Under the pieces are notes generated by a model. That model was not told the origin of the DNA and did not search any database. It saw only the letters and a program-made list of their open reading frames with translations. The translations under genes and the position numbers were made by a program. A stretch of 33,544 nt of DNA from Streptomyces beigongshangae (GTDB lineage Bacteria; Actinomycetota; Actinomycetes; Streptomycetales; Streptomycetaceae): contig NZ_JAHKJW010000063.1 in the NCBI RefSeq assembly GCF_019710745.1, positions 1 to 33,544 of the forward strand, read 5' to 3'. Below are positions 25,034-32,393 of the stretch, one piece after another. The stretch's first letter is position 1; each line of letters opens with the position of its first letter.

Positions 25034-25186
25034 GGGCGGCCTCACTTCGCATGGGGGCCAAGTCTAGGGAGGACCCGGCGGGCGCCGCAGAGCGGGGCGG
25101 GGCACGGAGGGCGCCACCGGCGCGCGGTCCGCGCCCGCCCCCGGACCGCCCGGTTGATCGATCAAAGATCATTCCCGCAGGTCAAG

Positions 25187-25202
25187 CTTAGGTTTGCCTA
25201 AG
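25187..25202. promoter_or_regulatory. DtxR/IdeR-type iron box candidate
   Basis: CTTAGG-TTTG-CCTAAG is a perfect dyad. Aligned from 25188 with the ideal DtxR/IdeR box as I remember it (TTAGGTTAGCCTAACCTAA), it matches 14 of 19 positions. It lies 71 bases upstream of the sufR start codon and 154 bases from the divergent ABC gene. Streptomyces iron regulators of this family (DmdR1) are plausible binders. Confidence 0.5.
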
Positions 25203-25236
25203 TGATGCACCGCACCCCGCCCGCCACCAGCACGGC

Positions 25237-25266
25237 TTGTCACTCCCTGAGGAATTACGCAACAAT
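25237..25266 (+). promoter_or_regulatory. sufR (suf operon) promoter
   Basis: A -35 box TTGTCA (25237-25242), an 18-base spacer and a -10-like AACAAT (25261-25266) predict transcription from about 25273, which is the G of the GTG start. This makes the suf mRNA leaderless at its 5' end. The TTG at 25237, which opens a longer frame, is thus part of the -35 box rather than a start codon. Confidence 0.6.
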
Positions 25267-25273
25267 GGCGTTG
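25260..25273. promoter_or_regulatory. SufR operator CAAC-N6-GTTG
   Basis: The dyad CAAC-AATGGC-GTTG overlaps the -10 box and the first base of the start codon. It equals the CAAC-N6-GTTG site that I recall being reported for SufR of Streptomyces avermitilis. Bound repressor would block polymerase at this promoter, giving negative autoregulation of the whole suf operon. Confidence 0.75.
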
Positions 25274-26034
25274 TGAAAAACGTCGGCGAGGCTCGGGAGA
25301 CCCCCACGGGGGCCCCTCAGGAGGAACTCGCGACCGGTGAGCGCTCGACGCGCAACCGGGTCGCGCGGTCCATCCTGGACCACGGTCCGTCGACCGTGGC
25401 CGACCTCGCCGGACGGCTGGGCCTGACCCACGCCGCCGTCCGCCGGCACCTGGACGCCCTCGTCTCCGACGACGTCGTGGTCGCCCGAGAGCAGAAGGTC
25501 TACGGCGCCCGTACGCGCGGGCGGCCCGCCAAGGTGTTCGCCCTGACCGACTGCGGCCGCGACGCCTTCGACCAGTCCTACGACCAGCTCGCCGCCGACG
25601 CCCTGCGCTGGATCGCGGAGCGCGAGGGCGGCGAGGGCGCGCTCCTCGCCTTCGCCCGCGCCAGGATGGCCGCCCAGGCCGGGGCGTACCGCGAGGCCGT
25701 CGAGTCCGCGGCCCCCGAGAAGCGGGCCGAGGCCCTGGCCAAGGCCCTGAGCGCGGACGGGTACGCTGCTACGGCGCGCAGCGCACCGGTCGGTGAGCAG
25801 CTCTGCCAGCACCACTGCCCGGTCGCCCACGTCGCCGGGCAGTTCCCGCAGCTGTGCGAGGCGGAGACCGAGTTCTTCTCCCAGTTGCTCGGAACGCACG
25901 TCCAGCGGCTGGCCACCATCGCCCACGGCGACGGCGTCTGCACGACGTTCATCCCCAAGATCTCCGGGCCGGCCGGGCCCGCCGAGATTTCTGACAACGC
26001 ATCCGCAAGCACCGCCGGGAGGAACCCCGCATGA
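25273..26034 (+). CDS. sufR: Fe-S cluster-sensing repressor SufR
   Basis: SufR is a DeoR/ArsR-like winged-helix repressor that holds a [4Fe-4S] cluster and shuts off suf transcription when clusters are plentiful. With the GTG start at 25273 it has 253 residues. The N-terminal helix-turn-helix is STVADLAGRLGLTHAAVRRH with the wing GARTRGRPAKVFALT. The C-terminal cysteines C178, C182 and C195 (in QLCQHHCPVAHV and FPQLCEAE) are the likely cluster ligands; C223 follows. The numbering fits the ligands I recall for the S. avermitilis protein, supporting this start over the upstream TTG at 25237. The stop overlaps sufB (ATGA). Confidence 0.93.
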   Translation: MKNVGEARETPTGAPQEELATGERSTRNRVARSILDHGPSTVADLAGRLGLTHAAVRRHLDALVSDDVVVAREQKVYGARTRGRPAKVFALTDCGRDAFDQSYDQLAADALRWIAEREGGEGALLAFARARMAAQAGAYREAVESAAPEKRAEALAKALSADGYAATARSAPVGEQLCQHHCPVAHVAGQFPQLCEAETEFFSQLLGTHVQRLATIAHGDGVCTTFIPKISGPAGPAEISDNASASTAGRNPA

Positions 26035-27455
26035 CGCTCCCCATCGAGGAGACCGCCCACCCCGAGCTCGAGGGTCTGGGCAACTACGAATACGGCTGGG
26101 CCGACTCCGACGTGGCCGGTGCCTCCGCCAAGCGCGGCATCAACGAGGACGTCGTCCGGGACATCTCCGCGAAGAAGAACGAGCCGGAGTGGATGACCAA
26201 GCTCCGTCTCAAGGGCCTGCGCCTGTTCGACAAGAAGCCCATGCCGAACTGGGGCTCCGACCTCTCCGGCATCGACTTCGACAACATCAAGTACTTCGTG
26301 CGCTCCACGGAGAAGCAGGCGGAGTCCTGGGAGGACCTGCCCGAGGACATCAAGAACACGTACGACAAGCTCGGCATCCCCGAGGCGGAGAAGCAGCGCC
26401 TCGTCGCCGGTGTCGCGGCCCAGTACGAGTCCGAGGTCGTCTACCACCAGATCCGCGAGGACCTGGAGGAGCAGGGCGTCATCTTCCTCGACACCGACAC
26501 CGCCCTGAAGGAGCACCCGGAGCTCTTCAAGGAGTACTTCGGCACGGTCATCCCGGTCGGCGACAACAAGTTCGCGTCGCTGAACACCGCGGTGTGGTCC
26601 GGCGGCTCCTTCATCTACGTGCCGAAGGGCGTGCAGGTCGAGATCCCGCTCCAGGCGTACTTCCGCATCAACACGGAGAACATGGGCCAGTTCGAGCGGA
26701 CCCTGATCATCGTCGACGAGGGCGCCTACGTGCACTACGTCGAGGGCTGCACCGCCCCGATCTACAAGTCGGACTCGCTGCACTCCGCGGTCGTCGAGAT
26801 CATCGTCAAGAAGAACGCCCGCTGCCGTTACACGACCATCCAGAACTGGTCGAACAACGTCTACAACCTGGTCACCAAGCGCGCCGTGGCGTACGAGGGC
26901 GCGACCATGGAGTGGATCGACGGCAACATCGGCTCCAAGGTCACCATGAAGTACCCGGCCGTCTACCTGATGGGCGAGCACGCCAAGGGCGAGACCCTGT
27001 CCATCGCCTTCGCGGGCGAGGGCCAGCACCAGGACGCCGGCTCCAAGATGGTCCACATGGCGCCGAACACCTCCTCCAACATCGTGTCGAAGTCCGTGGC
27101 ACGCGGCGGCGGCCGTACGTCCTACCGCGGTCTCGTCGAGATCGGCGAGGGCGCCCACGGCTCCAAGTCGAACGTGCTCTGCGACGCGCTGCTCGTCGAC
27201 ACGATCTCCCGCTCGGACACGTACCCCTACGTGGACGTCCGCGAGGACGACGTGTCCATGGGCCACGAGGCGACCGTCTCCAAGGTCTCCGAGGACCAGC
27301 TCTTCTACCTGATGAGCCGCGGTCTCTCCGAGTTCGAGGCGATGGCGATGATCGTGCGCGGCTTCGTCGAGCCCATCGCCAAGGAGCTGCCCATGGAGTA
27401 CGCCCTGGAGCTCAACCGGCTGATCGAACTGCAGATGGAAGGCGCGGTCGGCTAG
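26031..27455 (+). CDS. sufB: Fe-S cluster assembly scaffold SufB
   Basis: SufB is the main scaffold subunit of the SufBC2D complex on which Fe-S clusters are built. The 474-residue protein shows the usual marks: EGLGNYEYGWADSD near the N terminus, VWSGGSFIYVPKGV, EGCTAPIYKSDSLHSAVVEI with a conserved cysteine, CRYTTIQNWSNNVYNL, ARGGGRTSYRGLV, and the C-terminal DQLFYLMSRGLSE shared with SufD. No intein interrupts it, unlike the mycobacterial sufB. ATG 26031 overlaps the sufR stop. Identification is secure. Confidence 0.98.
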   Translation: MTLPIEETAHPELEGLGNYEYGWADSDVAGASAKRGINEDVVRDISAKKNEPEWMTKLRLKGLRLFDKKPMPNWGSDLSGIDFDNIKYFVRSTEKQAESWEDLPEDIKNTYDKLGIPEAEKQRLVAGVAAQYESEVVYHQIREDLEEQGVIFLDTDTALKEHPELFKEYFGTVIPVGDNKFASLNTAVWSGGSFIYVPKGVQVEIPLQAYFRINTENMGQFERTLIIVDEGAYVHYVEGCTAPIYKSDSLHSAVVEIIVKKNARCRYTTIQNWSNNVYNLVTKRAVAYEGATMEWIDGNIGSKVTMKYPAVYLMGEHAKGETLSIAFAGEGQHQDAGSKMVHMAPNTSSNIVSKSVARGGGRTSYRGLVEIGEGAHGSKSNVLCDALLVDTISRSDTYPYVDVREDDVSMGHEATVSKVSEDQLFYLMSRGLSEFEAMAMIVRGFVEPIAKELPMEYALELNRLIELQMEGAVG

Positions 27456-27513
27456 ACCCACCCCCGAAGCAGTAGCCAGATTTCTGACGTAGGAAGAGAG
27501 CAGACCGACAGCC

Positions 27514-28734
27514 ATGGCTGAGGCTCAGCAGAACTCCCCCATTCTCGACTCCGCTCGTGCGGGGGGACCCCTACCGGTGGGCAGCACGACCGCCGGCCAG
27601 ATCGCGGTGGCCGCCGAGTCGACCGTCGCCACGCGCATGAGCGCGCCCCCGTCCTTCGACGTGGCGGACTTCCCGGTCCCCCACGGCCGCGAGGAGGAAT
27701 GGCGGTTCACCCCGCTGGAGCGGCTGCGCGGGCTGCACGACGGCACGGCCGTCGCCACCGGCGACGGCGTGCGGGTCGACATCGAGGCGCCCGAGGGCGT
27801 CACGGTCGAGACCGTCGGCCGCGACGACGAGCGGCTCGGCCGGGCCGGCACCCCGGTGGACCGCGTCGCCGCGCAGGCCTACTCGGCGTTCGAGAAGGCC
27901 GGTGTCGTCACCGTCCCCAAGGAGACGGTCCTCACCGAGCCGATCCGCATCGCCGTGCACGGCCAGGGCGGTGTCGCCTACGGCCACCAGGTCGTCGAGC
28001 TGGGAGCCTTCGCCGAGGCCGTCGTCGTCATCGACCACACCGGTGACGCGGTCCTCGCCGCCAACGTCGACTTCGTCCTCGGCGACGGCGCGAAGCTCAC
28101 CGTCGTCTCCGTCCAGGACTGGGACGACAAGGCCGTCCACGTCGGCCAGCACAACGCGCTGATCGGCCGGGACGCCACCTTCAAGTCCTTCGTGGTCACC
28201 TTCGGCGGCGACGTCGTGCGCCTGCACCCGCGCGTCACGTACGCCGGTCCCGGCGGCGAGGCCGAGCTGCTCGGCCTGTACTTCACGGACGCCGGCCAGC
28301 ACCAGGAGCACCGCCTCCTGGTCGACCACAACGTCCCGCACTGCAAGTCCAACGTCGTCTACAAGGGCGCCCTCCAGGGCGAGGCCGCGCACGCCGTGTG
28401 GATCGGCGACGTGCTCATCGAGGCCAGGGCCGAGGGCACCGACACGTACGAGATGAACCGGAACCTGGTGCTGACCGACGGCGCCCGCGTCGACTCCGTG
28501 CCCAACCTGGAGATCGAGACCGGCGAGATCGTCGGCGCCGGGCACGCCTCGGCGACCGGCCGCTTCGACGACGAGCAGCTCTTCTACCTGATGGCCCGCG
28601 GCATCCAGGCCGACGACGCCCGCCGGCTCGTGGTCCGCGGCTTCTTCGCCGAGCTGGTCCAGCAGATCGGCGTCGACGACATCGAGGAGCGCCTTCTCGT
28701 GAAGATCGACGAGGAGCTGGGGGCGTCGGTCTGA
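27514..28734 (+). CDS. sufD: Fe-S cluster assembly protein SufD
   Basis: SufD is the SufB paralogue that completes the SufBC2D scaffold and helps iron entry. The 406-residue product has a long N-terminal region (REEEWRFTPLERLRGL), a right-handed beta-helix core (for example HCKSNVVYKGAL) and the C-terminal DEQLFYLMARGIQ. Odd feature: residues 8-20 (SPILDSARAGGPL) do not fit the homologues I remember, in which the start runs directly into PVGSTTAG. The DNA there is a palindromic repeat containing a rare CTA leucine codon, so it looks like an in-frame insertion. The region is outside the conserved core, so function is probably kept. The start ATG has GGAAGAGAG upstream at loose spacing; the last A is shared with the next gene. 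Confidence 0.97.
   Translation: MAEAQQNSPILDSARAGGPLPVGSTTAGQIAVAAESTVATRMSAPPSFDVADFPVPHGREEEWRFTPLERLRGLHDGTAVATGDGVRVDIEAPEGVTVETVGRDDERLGRAGTPVDRVAAQAYSAFEKAGVVTVPKETVLTEPIRIAVHGQGGVAYGHQVVELGAFAEAVVVIDHTGDAVLAANVDFVLGDGAKLTVVSVQDWDDKAVHVGQHNALIGRDATFKSFVVTFGGDVVRLHPRVTYAGPGGEAELLGLYFTDAGQHQEHRLLVDHNVPHCKSNVVYKGALQGEAAHAVWIGDVLIEARAEGTDTYEMNRNLVLTDGARVDSVPNLEIETGEIVGAGHASATGRFDDEQLFYLMARGIQADDARRLVVRGFFAELVQQIGVDDIEERLLVKIDEELGASV
27535..27573. repeat. Palindromic repeat inserted in frame in sufD
   Basis: The 39-base segment has CCCCC near one side, GGGGGG near the other and an inner CGA...TCG pair, giving an imperfect hairpin. It resembles the short CCCCCATTCTCG...CTCG...GGGGGGACCCC elements that I remember recurring in many Streptomyces genomes. 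Its length is a multiple of three, so the frame is kept. I see no second copy in this window. Confidence 0.55.
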
Positions 28735-29075
28735 TGGCTGACTCTCCCACGTTCCTGCGCGCCTGCGGACTCGACGAGCTGGCGGAGGACACCCCGAAGC
28801 GGGTGGAACTCGACGGCACGCCGGTCTCGCTCGTGCAGACCGAGGGCGAGGTGTTCGCGATCCACGACATCTGCTCGCACGCGAACGTCTCGCTCTCCGA
28901 GGGCGAGGTGGAGGACTGCCAGATCGAGTGCTGGCTGCACGGCTCCGCCTTCGACCTGCGAACCGGCAAGCCGTCCGGCCTCCCCGCGACGCGCCCCGTC
29001 CCCGTATACCCCGTAAAGATCGAAGGGGGCAGCGTCCTCGTCGACGTCCACGCCTCCCTCACCCAGGAGTCCTGA
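28734..29075 (+). CDS. Rieske-type [2Fe-2S] ferredoxin of the suf operon
   Basis: The 113-residue protein is a small Rieske ferredoxin of the non-haem iron oxygenase ferredoxin type (often annotated as a phenylpropionate dioxygenase ferredoxin subunit). The cluster ligands are C47 and H49 in ICSHANV and C66 and H69 in ECWLHGS, with the right 16-residue interval. The ATG shares its A with the sufD stop. Being embedded in the suf operon between sufD and sufC, it is more likely an electron donor or test acceptor in cluster assembly than part of an oxygenase; that role is inferred. No oxygenase subunit is nearby. Confidence 0.93.
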   Translation: MADSPTFLRACGLDELAEDTPKRVELDGTPVSLVQTEGEVFAIHDICSHANVSLSEGEVEDCQIECWLHGSAFDLRTGKPSGLPATRPVPVYPVKIEGGSVLVDVHASLTQES

Positions 29076-29082
29076 GGCACCC

Positions 29083-29847
29083 ATGGCAACGCTTGAAATC
29101 CGAGACCTGCACGTCACCGTCGAGGCCGACAACGCCACGAAGGAGATCCTCAAGGGCGTCGACCTCACCGTGAAGCAGGGCGAGACGCACGCCATCATGG
29201 GCCCGAACGGCTCCGGCAAGTCGACGCTCGCCTACTCGCTCGCGGGTCACCCCAAGTACACGATCACCGGCGGCACCGTCACCCTCGACGGCGAGGACGT
29301 CCTGGAGATGTCCGTCGACGAGCGCGCCCGCGCGGGCCTGTTCCTCGCGATGCAGTACCCGGTCGAGGTCCCCGGCGTCTCCGTCTCCAACTTCCTGCGC
29401 ACCTCCGCCACCGCGATCCGCGGCGAGGCCCCCAAGCTGCGCCTGTGGGTCAAGGAGGTGAAGGAGGCCATGCAGCGCCTGAACATGGACCCCTCCTTCG
29501 CCGAGCGCAACGTGAACGAGGGCTTCTCCGGCGGCGAGAAGAAGCGCCACGAGATCCTCCAGCTGGAACTGCTCAAGCCGAAGATCGCGGTCCTCGACGA
29601 GACCGACTCCGGCCTGGACGTCGACGCCCTGCGCGTCGTCTCCGAGGGCGTCAACCGCGTCCGGGAGACCGGTGAGGTCGGCACCCTGCTGATCACGCAC
29701 TACACACGCATCCTGCGCTACATCAAGCCCGACCACGTCCACGTGTTCGCGAACGGCCGCATCGCCGAGTCCGGCGGCGCGGAGCTCGCCGACCAGCTGG
29801 AGGCCGGGGGCTACGACAAGTACGTGAAGGGTGGCGCATCCGAGTGA
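29083..29847 (+). CDS. sufC: Fe-S cluster assembly ATPase SufC
   Basis: SufC is the ABC-type ATPase of the SufBC2D scaffold. The 254-residue protein has Walker A GPNGSGKST at 40-48, the SufC-specific LFLAMQYPVEVPGVSVSNFLR, signature SGGEKKRHEI from 149, Walker B with E173 in AVLDETDSGLDVDAL, and the H-loop THYTRIL. It has no membrane partner other than SufB and SufD, as expected. GAGG lies six bases before ATG 29083, seven bases after the ferredoxin stop. Identification is secure. Confidence 0.98.
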   Translation: MATLEIRDLHVTVEADNATKEILKGVDLTVKQGETHAIMGPNGSGKSTLAYSLAGHPKYTITGGTVTLDGEDVLEMSVDERARAGLFLAMQYPVEVPGVSVSNFLRTSATAIRGEAPKLRLWVKEVKEAMQRLNMDPSFAERNVNEGFSGGEKKRHEILQLELLKPKIAVLDETDSGLDVDALRVVSEGVNRVRETGEVGTLLITHYTRILRYIKPDHVHVFANGRIAESGGAELADQLEAGGYDKYVKGGASE

Positions 29848-31100
29848 CACAGCTGCCGGGCCTCCTCGACACCGAGGCGATCCGTAAGGACTTCCCCATC
29901 CTGGACCGCCAGGTCCACGACGGCCAGAAGCTCGTCTACCTGGACAACGCGGCGACCTCGCAGAAGCCGCGCCAGGTGATCGACGCGCTCAGTGGCTACT
30001 ACGAGCGCTACAACGCCAACGTCCACCGCGGTGTGCATGTGCTCGCGGAGGAGGCCACGGCGCTGTACGAAGGCGCGCGCGACAAGGTCGCGGCGTTCGT
30101 CAACGCGCCGAGCCGCGACGAGGTGATCTTCACGAAGAACGCCTCCGAGTCGCTCAACCTCGTGGCCAACATGCTCGGCTGGGCCGACGAGCCCTACCGG
30201 GTGGACCACGAGACCGAGATCGTCATCACGGAGATGGAGCACCACTCCAACATCGTGCCGTGGCAGCTGCTCGCGCAGCGCACGGGCGCGAAGCTGAAGT
30301 GGTTCGGCCTGACCGACGACGGCCGGCTCGACCTGTCGAACATCGACGAGGTCATCACGGAGAAGACGAAGATCGTCTCCTTCGTGCTGGTGTCGAACAT
30401 CCTGGGCACCGTCAACCCGGTCGAGGCGATAGTGCGCCGCGCGCAGGAGGTCGGTGCGCTGGTCTGCGTCGACGCCTCCCAGGCCGCTCCGCACATGCCG
30501 CTGGACGTACAGGCCCTGCAGGCCGACTTCGTGGCCTTCACCGGCCACAAGATGTGCGGTCCGACCGGCATCGGCGTCCTCTGGGGCCGCCAGGAGCTGC
30601 TGGAGGACCTGCCCCCGTTCCTGGGCGGCGGGGAGATGATCGAGACGGTGTCGATGCACTCGTCGACGTACGCCCCCGCCCCGCACAAGTTCGAGGCGGG
30701 CACCCCGCCGATCGCCCAGGCGGTCGGTCTCGGCGCGGCGATCGACTACCTGGACGCGATCGGCATGGACAAGATCCTCGCGCACGAGCACGCCCTCACC
30801 GAGTACGCGGTGAAGAAGCTCGGCGAGGTCCCCGACCTGCGGTTCATCGGTCCGGCGACCGCGGAGGACCGCGGCGCGGCGATCTCGTTCACGCTGGGTG
30901 ACATCCACCCGCACGACGTGGGCCAGGTCCTGGACGAGCAGGGCATCGCGGTCCGGGTCGGACACCACTGCGCACGGCCCGTCTGCCTGCGGTACGGAAT
31001 TCCTGCGACCACGCGGGCGTCGTTCTATCTGTACTCCACGCCGGCCGAGATCGACGCACTGGTCGACGGTCTGGAGCACGTACGGAACTTCTTCGGCTGA
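29844..31100 (+). CDS. sufS: Cysteine desulfurase SufS
   Basis: SufS removes sulfur from cysteine with pyridoxal phosphate and passes it to SufU. The 418-residue enzyme is a group II desulfurase: YLDNAATSQKP near the N terminus, MEHHSNIVPWQ, VDASQAAPH, the cofactor lysine K236 in AFTGHKMCGPTGIG, and the persulfide cysteine C376 in RVGHHCARPVC. The GTG start overlaps the sufC stop (GTGA), giving coupling. Identification is secure. Confidence 0.98.
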   Translation: MTQLPGLLDTEAIRKDFPILDRQVHDGQKLVYLDNAATSQKPRQVIDALSGYYERYNANVHRGVHVLAEEATALYEGARDKVAAFVNAPSRDEVIFTKNASESLNLVANMLGWADEPYRVDHETEIVITEMEHHSNIVPWQLLAQRTGAKLKWFGLTDDGRLDLSNIDEVITEKTKIVSFVLVSNILGTVNPVEAIVRRAQEVGALVCVDASQAAPHMPLDVQALQADFVAFTGHKMCGPTGIGVLWGRQELLEDLPPFLGGGEMIETVSMHSSTYAPAPHKFEAGTPPIAQAVGLGAAIDYLDAIGMDKILAHEHALTEYAVKKLGEVPDLRFIGPATAEDRGAAISFTLGDIHPHDVGQVLDEQGIAVRVGHHCARPVCLRYGIPATTRASFYLYSTPAEIDALVDGLEHVRNFFG

Positions 31101-31116
31101 AGGGCTGGCTGACACC

Positions 31117-31584
31117 GTGAAGCTGGATTCGATGTACCAGGAAGTCATCCTGGACCACTACAAGCACCCGCACGGGCGGGGCTTGCGGGACGGCGACGCC
31201 GAGGTGCACCACGTCAACCCGACGTGCGGCGACGAGATCACGCTGCGCGTGAAGTACGACGGCACGACGATCGGCGACGTCTCGTACGAGGGCCAGGGCT
31301 GCTCCATCAGCCAGGCATCGGCCTCCGTACTGAACGACCTGCTCGTGGGCAAGGACCTGGCCGAGGCGCAGCGGATCCAGGAGACCTTCCTGGAGCTGAT
31401 GCAGTCCAAGGGACGCATCGAGCCCGACGACGCGATGGAGGAGGTCCTGGAGGACGCGGTCGCGTTCGCCGGGGTCTCGAAGTACCCGGCCCGCGTGAAG
31501 TGCGCGCTGCTGAGCTGGATGGCCTGGAAGGACGCGACGGCCCAGGCCCTGGGCGAGGCCGGCGCCGAGAGGAAGACGGCATGA
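31117..31584 (+). CDS. sufU: Zinc-dependent sulfurtransferase SufU
   Basis: SufU accepts sulfur from SufS and delivers it to the SufB scaffold. The 155-residue protein is an IscU-fold member with C37 and D39 in NPTCGDE, C62 in GQGCSIS and C129 in RVKCALLSW, the set used to bind zinc in SufU. It also has the extra segment between the second and third cysteines (DLLVGKDLAEAQRIQETFLE) that separates SufU from IscU. The GTG start at 31117 follows sufS by 16 bases with AAGG upstream. Identification is secure. Confidence 0.96.
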   Translation: MKLDSMYQEVILDHYKHPHGRGLRDGDAEVHHVNPTCGDEITLRVKYDGTTIGDVSYEGQGCSISQASASVLNDLLVGKDLAEAQRIQETFLELMQSKGRIEPDDAMEEVLEDAVAFAGVSKYPARVKCALLSWMAWKDATAQALGEAGAERKTA

Positions 31585-31913
31585 GCGAGACCATCGAGAT
31601 GAAACCGGCCTCCGAGGAAGAAGTCCGCGAGGCCCTGTACGACGTCGTCGACCCCGAGCTGGGCATCGACGTCGTCAACCTCGGACTGATCTACGGCATC
31701 CACATCGACGACGCGAACATCGCGACGATCGACATGACCCTGACGTCGGCGGCGTGTCCGCTCACCGACGTCATCGAGGACCAGGCCAAGTCCGCCACGG
31801 ACGGCATCGTGAACGAGCTCCGCATCAACTGGGTGTGGATGCCGCCGTGGGGCCCGGACAAGATCACGGACGACGGCCGCGAGCAGCTGCGGGCGCTGGG
31901 CTTCAACGTCTGA
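31581..31913 (+). CDS. sufT: SufT-like MIP18/DUF59 family protein
   Basis: The 110-residue protein belongs to the MIP18 (DUF59) family, which helps Fe-S cluster maturation or insertion. Typical features are ALYDVVDPELGIDVVNLGLI, IDMTLTSAACPLTDVI with the reactive cysteine, and the ending VWMPPWGPDKITDDGREQLR. Its ATG overlaps the sufU stop (ATGA), and it is the last gene of the suf operon before a strong hairpin. The family call is secure; the exact step it helps is inferred. Confidence 0.94.
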   Translation: MSETIEMKPASEEEVREALYDVVDPELGIDVVNLGLIYGIHIDDANIATIDMTLTSAACPLTDVIEDQAKSATDGIVNELRINWVWMPPWGPDKITDDGREQLRALGFNV

Positions 31914-31939
31914 GCCCTCCGCGGGATCTGCAGGCATGT

Positions 31940-31973
31940 GCACGGCCCCCGGCGCTCGCGCCGGGGGCCGTGC
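31940..31973. terminator. Terminator of the suf operon
   Basis: A perfect 15-bp stem (31940-31954 with 31959-31973) closed by a CTCG loop starts 26 bases after the last suf gene. The stem core is CGGCCCCCGGCG. Confidence 0.88.
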
Positions 31974-32033
31974 CGCGTTCCCGCAGCCGGCCGGGCCGGG
32001 CCGGCTCCGTGTACGGGTGTGTGCGGTGCTGCG

Positions 32034-32039
32034 TACGCT
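32034..32039 (+). promoter_or_regulatory. Leaderless-type -10 box of the SMR gene
   Basis: TACGCT ends seven bases before the ATG at 32047, so transcription would start at or next to the start codon. No ribosome site is visible upstream. Confidence 0.4.
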
Positions 32040-32046
32040 CGCGTCC

Positions 32047-32367
32047 ATGGGATACGTGTTGCTCACCGGAGCCATCGCCGCGGAGGTGGCCGCCACGACC
32101 GCCATGAAGTACAGCGACGGCTTCAGCAGGCTCTGGCCCTCGGTGCTGACCGCCGTCGGCTACGTCGTCGCCTTCCTGCTGCTCGCGCAGACGCTCAGGA
32201 CGGTGTCCGTCGGCACGGCGTACGCGATCTGGTCCGGGCTCGGCACGGCGGCCGTCGTGGTGATCGGGACGGTGTTCCTCGGGGAGGGACTGACGGTCAC
32301 CAAGTTCGCCGGGGTCGCGCTGATCATCGCCGGGGTCGTGGTGCTGAACACGGGCGGGGCGCACTGA
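32047..32367 (+). CDS. Small multidrug resistance (SMR) family efflux protein
   Basis: This 106-residue protein has four hydrophobic helices, the size and layout of EmrE/QacE proton-coupled exporters. The essential membrane glutamate is E13 (GAIAAEVAATTAMKYSDGF), and the conserved tryptophan lies in GTAYAIWSGLGTA; the last helix is FAGVALIIAGVVVLN. Members export quaternary ammonium dyes, guanidinium or polyamines; this one's substrate cannot be told. The ATG at 32047 matches the family's usual start; the frame extends upstream through the suf terminator, which is not translated. It lies alone between suf and dapD, 26 bases before the latter. Confidence 0.92.
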   Translation: MGYVLLTGAIAAEVAATTAMKYSDGFSRLWPSVLTAVGYVVAFLLLAQTLRTVSVGTAYAIWSGLGTAAVVVIGTVFLGEGLTVTKFAGVALIIAGVVVLNTGGAH

Positions 32368-32381
32368 CGGCCCCGCCACGT

Positions 32382-32387
32382 TAGGTT
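32382..32387 (+). promoter_or_regulatory. -10 box close to dapD start
   Basis: TAGGTT ends six bases before ATG 32394, fitting a leaderless start. The AGG inside it could alternatively serve as a weak ribosome site if transcription comes from the SMR gene. Confidence 0.4.
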
Positions 32388-32393
32388 TCTGTC

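Noticed and set aside
25187..25202. The CTTAGG...CCTAAG dyad as a mere terminator for an upstream gene
   Set aside because: Both flanking genes are divergent from this site, so no transcript ends here, and the stem is too short and AT-rich for a Streptomyces terminator.
25237..25272. TTG at 25237 as the sufR start
   Set aside because: It coincides with the -35 box of the predicted promoter, so it would not be transcribed; the GTG at 25273 fits the expected cysteine positions.
25293..25320. GACCCCCACGGGGGCCCC-like dyad inside the sufR 5' coding region as a second inserted repeat
   Set aside because: It is short and lacks the CATTCTCG core of the sufD element; the encoded residues fall in a variable N-terminal tail, so no insertion can be argued.
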